Source: RGIG3009 sp045590415 (GTDB lineage Bacteria; Bacillota; Clostridia; Oscillospirales; Acutalibacteraceae). Taken from it: a stretch of DNA of 24,073 bases. Positions within the stretch are counted from its first letter, which is position 1; the number at the start of each line of letters is the position of its first letter. Positions 23,651 to 24,073 of the stretch are shown here, piece by piece. The position numbers were made by a program, and so were the translations under genes. The stretch lies in the NCBI GenBank assembly GCA_045590415.1, contig JAZNRA010000021.1, positions 1-24,073 of the forward strand, written 5' to 3'. Below the pieces are notes generated by a model. It searched no databases and had not been told where the DNA came from. It saw only the letters and a program-made list of their open reading frames with translations.

Positions 23651-24073
23651 TTATTTCAGCAGGGCTTCCACGGCATCCACGGCAGGTGCGATCTCATCGC
23701 ACACCACGCGTTCGATCTCGCCTTCGTCGCACAAACGTGCCACTTGAGCATCCATGGGAAGTTTTGCGAGCAGCGGAACACCCATCTGTTCTGCCGCTTG
23801 ATCCAGCCCGTTTTCTTCGCCGAACAAGGTAATCTGCTTGCCGCAATCGGGGCAACGCAGATAACTCATGTTTTCCACCATGCCGATGACCGGAATGTGT
23901 AACAGATCCGCCATCGTTTTGGCTTTACCGACCACCATTTGCACGAGTGATTGCGGTGTGGATACCACCACGGTAGCATCGACCGGCAAGCTCTGATACA
24001 CCGTCAGCGGCACGTCACCCGTTCCGGGAGGCATGTCGATGAAAAGCACGTCCATATCGCCCCACACAACGTC
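23651..24073 (-). CDS. Mrp/NBP35-family P-loop ATPase (partial, C-terminal part)
   Basis: The last 140 codons of a gene that begins beyond the right edge. WGDMDVLFIDMPPGTGDVPLTV is the hallmark of the Mrp/NBP35/ApbC group of iron-sulfur cluster carriers, followed by VENMSYLRCPDCGK with the CxxC pair that bridges a cluster between two subunits. The N-terminal Walker A region is outside the window. The reading frame continues to the edge without a start that should be trusted. These proteins bind and transfer 4Fe-4S clusters in the cytoplasm. Confidence 0.92.
   Translation of the reverse strand, partial: DVVWGDMDVLFIDMPPGTGDVPLTVYQSLPVDATVVVSTPQSLVQMVVGKAKTMADLLHIPVIGMVENMSYLRCPDCGKQITLFGEENGLDQAAEQMGVPLLAKLPMDAQVARLCDEGEIERVVCDEIAPAVDAVEALLK

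Overview
The window looks like a chromosomal segment of a Gram-positive, endospore-forming member of the Clostridia, possibly an uncultured gut-type Oscillospirales. This rests on AGGAGG-type ribosome binding sites at nearly every gene, an uninterrupted sigK-like sporulation sigma factor, an archaeal/eukaryote-like (short, zinc-tailed) prolyl-tRNA synthetase, an OadB-type sodium pump subunit, a CpsC/CpsD/CapD exopolysaccharide operon and moderate GC. The taxonomic assignment is inference; no rRNA or tRNA gene is present to test it.

Layout. 48-518 (+) is a YfcE/MJ0936-type phosphodiesterase. 579-2159 (-) is a riboflavin kinase/FAD synthetase fused to a C-terminal HAD phosphatase. 2318-7435 (+) is a four-gene operon for a GldA/GldF/GldG-like ABC-2 system ending in a DUF4340 protein. 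The start of that last gene is disrupted by a ~272 bp palindrome-rich element with 23 bp imperfect terminal inverted repeats (5629-5900). 7480-9251 (-) holds two overlapping genes for YdbS/YdbT-like bacterial PH-domain membrane proteins. 9498-12143 (+) is rpsO-pnp, with a structured leader before rpsO and a long hairpin before pnp. 12191-12907 (-) is sigK. 13115-15070 (+) is a GH127-type beta-L-arabinofuranosidase, flanked by an exact 18 bp direct repeat. 15129-18543 (-) is a three-gene exopolysaccharide operon (Wzz/CpsC adaptor, BY-kinase CpsD, CapD-like UDP-sugar dehydratase) read from a near-consensus sigma-A promoter. 18770-23599 (+) is a six-gene run: oadB, a 41-residue oadG-like protein, proS, a cytosolic cyclophilin, a cysteine-cluster protein and a lipoprotein cyclophilin. 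The right edge (23651-24073, -) is the C-terminal part of an Mrp/NBP35-family P-loop ATPase.

Convergent gene ends share single stem-loop terminators (554-574, 7445-7479, 12156-12189, 15081-15119, 23602-23640). Several are directly abutted by the stop codon of the minus-strand gene. Most genes are housekeeping or ordinary accessory families. The parts most worth a second look are the RibF-HAD fusion, the inverted-repeat element in the DUF4340 gene, the long hairpin before pnp, and the repeat-flanked GH127 gene. No CRISPR array, prophage, transposase, tRNA or rRNA was seen, and there is no gene-free stretch over 300 bases.
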